Part shown: positions 61,036 through 64,000 of the stretch, piece after piece
Layout: every line of letters begins with the position of its first letter
Numbering within the stretch: the stretch's first letter is position 1
Assembly (NCBI GenBank): GCA_024743055.1
Contig: JANSXH010000005.1
Coordinates: 62,001 to 126,000 of the forward strand
Direction of reading: 5' to 3'
Source: Pseudomonadota bacterium
GTDB taxonomy: Bacteria > Pseudomonadota > Alphaproteobacteria > Sneathiellales > Sneathiellaceae
Length of the DNA: 64,000 bases
Translations under genes and position numbers: made by a program
Notes under the pieces: model-generated
Database searches by the model: none
The model's input: the letters and a program-made list of their open reading frames with translations, nothing else
Told to the model about the DNA's origin: nothing

Positions 61036-62115
61036 CTAAGAATTCCGTCCGGTATATGCCATCTCCAGGGTCAACTCCTCTTGAGGTTTGCCTGTGTCAG
61101 CGTTTATCTGTTTTTTGGTCGTTGTATTGAATTGAATCAAATGTTCTTTCTCTTGGTCTTCGTCTTCTTCAGTTTTATCATCGCTATCGCTGGATTCAGG
61201 TGCCCTTAGAGTTTTTGGGAGGTGGTCCTGAGGCGATAAAACCAATTGGATGGCTTCACCGACCTTCGTCTCATACAGGTATGTAAGTATGATTCCGATA
61301 ACATCCTCAGCGATTTCAACTGGAGCCATCCTAAACGCGCTCTGGATACCTTTAACATTTATTGCCAGGTCAAGTTGACCGACGACTTCATCAGTTTGCT
61401 GTTTAAGCATCAAGGCCTTTAATGGACTGTATTGACCGACTATCGACTCTTGCAGTCCTATTTCGTTAAATCTGGTTAAAACTTCTTCCGACATCAGATT
61501 CATTATTTCCTTTCGGGCACATGCTGCAAAAACAGTTGCCTGCTTCTTCCCAAACAAAGCGACTAGCAACAGCAAAAGTGCCGCAACAACAAAAACAATA
61601 ATGTTTTCAGGCAATTGTGTTTGTCCCAGAATAATGCGAACGAACTCAACAATAACGCCTGCCAAAATCATCAGAATGAAGACAACAATTAGACCAATCG
61701 ACTTGCATTTTCTGCGTTGCCAATCTGTCTTGCCGTAGCGATTTTTATATTCCAACGGATCGATATCCATCGATGCCATGCCCTTACTGACCACCAAGCG
61801 CGTGACTTTATCAATTGATCCGGCAATTGGTTTAGCGACCGCATCAAAAAACTCTTTCTGAAGTTGGCCTTCATCCGCATTTTTTTCGGCAGCCGCCTTG
61901 AATAGCTTGTAAGATTGCTCAAGATGCCTTGTCATCTCATCAAGTTGCGATTTCGAATACATCTCATTGAAAATGGCTTCGATTGTGTGCGGACCGGCTT
62001 TAAACCTAACTTCTTCTTCAATGTTATCTAGTTTGCCACTCTGGAAATACTCTTCCTCGGGAACCTGTTCGACAATTTCAACTGCGAGGTATTGAAACAA
62101 TTTTGTTAATAACAC
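61036..62115 (-). CDS. unrecognised two-helix membrane protein with acidic C-terminal tail
   Basis: Protein of 359 residues that matches no family I know. An N-terminal soluble helical domain (1-135) is followed by two membrane helices at about 139-163 and 171-188, so both ends lie on the same side, presumably cytosolic. A second helical domain (about 195-300: MNLMSEEVLTRFNEIG, TDEVVGQLDLAINVKGIQS) precedes a highly acidic tail (SDSDDKTEEDEDQEKE). It is A+T-richer than the flanking genes and stands alone between folD-operon and cupin genes, which suggests later acquisition. The ribosome site (GGAG, about 9 nt upstream of 62115) is reasonable. Confidence 0.75.
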   Translation of the reverse strand: MLLTKLFQYLAVEIVEQVPEEEYFQSGKLDNIEEEVRFKAGPHTIEAIFNEMYSKSQLDEMTRHLEQSYKLFKAAAEKNADEGQLQKEFFDAVAKPIAGSIDKVTRLVVSKGMASMDIDPLEYKNRYGKTDWQRRKCKSIGLIVVFILMILAGVIVEFVRIILGQTQLPENIIVFVVAALLLLLVALFGKKQATVFAACARKEIMNLMSEEVLTRFNEIGLQESIVGQYSPLKALMLKQQTDEVVGQLDLAINVKGIQSAFRMAPVEIAEDVIGIILTYLYETKVGEAIQLVLSPQDHLPKTLRAPESSDSDDKTEEDEDQEKEHLIQFNTTTKKQINADTGKPQEELTLEMAYTGRNS

Positions 62116-62276
62116 TATTATTTCTCCAATTCTTTATGGGTGAACCTTGTACTTTCAACGCTTAGGATTGATAACGTCCTGAAACTCAGGATGTGATCTC
62201 AGTCTTTCGTTGGAATGTGTTAAGTTTCGAAACTTGCAGAGATTCGGTTGGCCGGGAGACAAGGGAGTAAACGGAC

Positions 62277-63059
62277 ATGAGTGAAGAATTATCCAGCCCA
62301 GTTCAGTTTGAAGGGCTCGAGATCCATGACATGGCGTCGACCGACTGGGTGGCGGTTGGCAAGCCGGGGCTGTTTTACAAGCCGGCTCGGGTCGATCTGG
62401 ACAGCGGCAAATTTCTGGGCCTGTTTCGCTTCGATGCCTTTGCCGAAAGTGGTTTGCATCAACATGTGGATGTGGGGGCCAGCTATATTCTGAGCGGGTC
62501 CGTCACGGATTACAGTGGAAATTTCACCCAAGGCTGCATCGGCATCAATCCGCCAGGAGATACCCATGACGCCTTGTCATATGACGGAGCGTTGATTACG
62601 TCACGGCTTGAAGGCTCCAGCATCTATCCACCAAAAGCTGAGGAGCTCAACGCCATTCATCCCGGCGCCTATCGCCATGGCTTTCAAAATGCCGGGGCGA
62701 TGCGGGATCCCATTGTCGTGCCCTATCATTACAGCGGAATTGAGCCTTCCAAAGGCCATCCGGAAGGGGTGACGATGCGCCTCCTTTATGATTACGCCGG
62801 AACGGATCATGATTTTCGCATGAGCTCCCTGCATTTAGACCCGGGCGCACGGACCGGGCCGTTTACGACACAGGCAGGCTTGGATATTTTTGTGGTCGCC
62901 GGAGATCTCGAAATTGCAGGACAAAGCGTCAAGGCCAATCAGTTCGTCTCCGCCCCCTCCTCCGCCGAGCTTGAGATCTCCAGTCATTTTGGCTGCCATC
63001 TGATCTGTTGGAGTGAGGCCCCGGTTATATCGGAGGGTCCGGATCCCTTTGGTTTTTAA
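62277..63059 (+). CDS. ChrR-type/DAD-like double cupin protein
   Basis: Soluble protein of 260 residues made of two cupin halves. The first has GLHQHVDVGASYILSGSVTDYSG and INPPGDTHDALS, the metal-ligand pattern of ChrR-cupin and 2,4'-dihydroxyacetophenone dioxygenase-like proteins. The second half (FTTQAGLDIFVVAGDLEIAG) keeps the fold but fewer His. The N-terminal zinc anti-sigma domain of ChrR is absent and no ECF sigma gene is adjacent, so an enzyme role is more likely than sigma control. Single gene. Confidence 0.72.
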   Translation: MSEELSSPVQFEGLEIHDMASTDWVAVGKPGLFYKPARVDLDSGKFLGLFRFDAFAESGLHQHVDVGASYILSGSVTDYSGNFTQGCIGINPPGDTHDALSYDGALITSRLEGSSIYPPKAEELNAIHPGAYRHGFQNAGAMRDPIVVPYHYSGIEPSKGHPEGVTMRLLYDYAGTDHDFRMSSLHLDPGARTGPFTTQAGLDIFVVAGDLEIAGQSVKANQFVSAPSSAELEISSHFGCHLICWSEAPVISEGPDPFGF

Positions 63060-63070
63060 AGCGTCTTCCC

Positions 63071-63766
63071 TCACTTAAGGACCGAGTTTTGAACCTGGGT
63101 AATGAGAGCATTGATAAACTGGTAGGAAAAATCAGCGATGGTGACCCCGTCCCCCTCCGTTCCAAATCCACCCAACGCGATCGAGCTAATCTTCGTCGAG
63201 AATTTCTTTGTCAGCGGATAGATCTTACCGCTGACAGCAATGTCCGTGAGGCTGACACTATCGATACGGAGTTTCTCCTGACCGTTCTCTTTGCCCGACA
63301 GCGACGCAACATAGGCGGCTGCCGCTGCCAGAATAACCGCCAGATTGGAGCTTGTTGCCGTGGTTTCCAGGTCTATGTTAGGGCTGGTAATTTTGACGGA
63401 CCTGATATGAAGCGGCCCCGCAATCAAGCTTAAAGGGGCGATTTCAATGTCTATTTTATCGACAGAAAAGCTGTTTTTGGCGCTTCCCAGATTCGAATTA
63501 GGAACTTGAAGGCTCTCAATGGTCCCGCGACCGGTCAGAAGGCTGACTTTGAAACCACTAACGGTGACAGCTTCTCCGGTGGCCAGGCTACCGAAAATAA
63601 CAAGCGCCTTTTTTCCGGCATCATTCATTCGCTCTTGCGCAAAGATCACTGCTCCTACGACCGCAAGAATGATCGCCAGCAGAACCCCGCCCGTCACCAT
63701 GAGCCAACTGTGATGTGACGGTGCGTGCGGGGATTTTCTGTGCAGGCTATTTCGAAACTGAGGCAT
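63071..63766 (-). CDS. membrane-anchored periplasmic protein, AsmA-like
   Basis: Protein of 231 residues with one N-terminal anchor helix (about 21-47) and a beta-rich periplasmic domain. The repeated strand pattern (VDKIDIEIAPLSLIAGPLHIRSVKITSPNIDLE, in two parts) is that of AsmA/DUF748 proteins, which are thought to move or shield lipids between membranes. It is much shorter than AsmA itself, so it represents only the N-terminal unit. The gene converges on the cupin gene. Assignment is by pattern only. Confidence 0.65.
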   Translation of the reverse strand: MPQFRNSLHRKSPHAPSHHSWLMVTGGVLLAIILAVVGAVIFAQERMNDAGKKALVIFGSLATGEAVTVSGFKVSLLTGRGTIESLQVPNSNLGSAKNSFSVDKIDIEIAPLSLIAGPLHIRSVKITSPNIDLETTATSSNLAVILAAAAAYVASLSGKENGQEKLRIDSVSLTDIAVSGKIYPLTKKFSTKISSIALGGFGTEGDGVTIADFSYQFINALITQVQNSVLK

Positions 63767-63858
63767 ATCATCGGATCCATTCGCATAAGGAATTAGGACT
63801 CCGGATATGGACCTCAGATTGTTTCAATCAAGAAGTATATACAACCTTGAGATATGTA

Positions 63859-64000
63859 TTACTTAAACTCGGGTTCCTCCCACCAGGGATAATAGGCGGG
63901 CATGTCAGCGGAGGGGCGCATGGTGAATTCTGCCGGTCGCTTCTCAAGGAAAGAGCTGACCCCCTCGGCCACGTCCGGGCTCTGCCCCATAACAGCAATA
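63859..64000 (-). CDS. enoyl-CoA hydratase/isomerase family, C-terminal end only
   Basis: Last 47 codons of a crotonase-family protein; the rest lies beyond the window. The visible part, from MGQSPDVAEGVSSFLEKR through PAEFTMRPS to the end PWWEEPEFK, is the typical C-terminal helix of bacterial enoyl-CoA hydratases (DVxEGVxxFLxKR). The stop is TAA at 63859-63861. Confidence 0.82.
   Translation of the reverse strand, partial: IAVMGQSPDVAEGVSSFLEKRPAEFTMRPSADMPAYYPWWEEPEFK

Overview
The window looks like ordinary chromosome of a free-living, aerobic, probably marine alphaproteobacterium. The indications are a class I lysyl-tRNA synthetase, a DUF2794 protein, an IalB-type secreted protein, COQ7-type ubiquinone hydroxylase, a VPLPA-CTERM surface protein, and several acyl-CoA and CoA-transferase enzymes. 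I cannot fix the order from sequence alone. Genes are densely packed in short operons on both strands. I see no rRNA, tRNA, insertion sequence, prophage or CRISPR array. A perfect parS centromere site (10887-10906) suggests a position within the origin-proximal part of the chromosome.

Layout. 1-2.8 kb: a class III aminotransferase (cut by the window edge) divergent from its probable PuuR-like regulator with an 18-bp palindrome between them, then a methyltransferase. 2.85-4.75 kb: a soluble triple-PAS chemoreceptor. 5.1-8.4 kb: COQ7, then a four-gene phospholipid operon (membrane protein, YnbA-like CDP-alcohol transferase, CdsA, PlsC). 8.4-17.7 kb: pyrD with a DUF952 gene, a branched-chain aminotransferase, parS, an A+T-rich pair of exported proteins, lysK, a DinG/Rad3-like helicase and a TerB-like protein. 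17.7-22.8 kb: single-gene units (truncated hydroxyacid dehydrogenase, hydrolase, sterol desaturase family, CHAD protein, MaoC-type hydratase) and a PCu(A)C/SCO copper-delivery pair.

23-28 kb: a four-gene peptide-type ABC importer lacking a substrate-binding gene, a cupin, msrB and DUF2794. 28-34 kb: a cupredoxin-like periplasmic protein, an Mpo1-like protein, an MlrC/TTC38 pair, a Bax-inhibitor-1 family protein, a small lipoprotein and a secreted EF-hand protein. 34-45 kb: the tesA/ybbA/ybbP locus, aldo/keto reductase, thpR/rsmJ/speE, pterin dehydratase, SDR, DUF1232, scoAB, and a VPLPA-CTERM gene with a near-consensus sigma-54 promoter downstream of two long inverted repeats.

45-64 kb: tandem EamA transporters, a methyltransferase/quinone reductase pair, asparaginase, TrmH-type methylase, ialB, rlmN, a yeast-type cytosine deaminase, a PycTM-like membrane protein, benE divergent from an XRE-cupin regulator with three 18-bp operators, an unusual SDR, argG, the yggT-yggU-folD operon, an unrecognised two-helix membrane protein, a ChrR-type cupin, an AsmA-like protein and the 3' end of an enoyl-CoA hydratase.

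The most promising leads are the sigma-54/inverted-repeat control region of the VPLPA-CTERM gene, the triple operator array at benE, the lipid operon whose CDP-alcohol transferase has Asn at two of four motif aspartates, and the cytosine deaminase/PycTM-like pair. All functional assignments are from motif recognition, without database searches.
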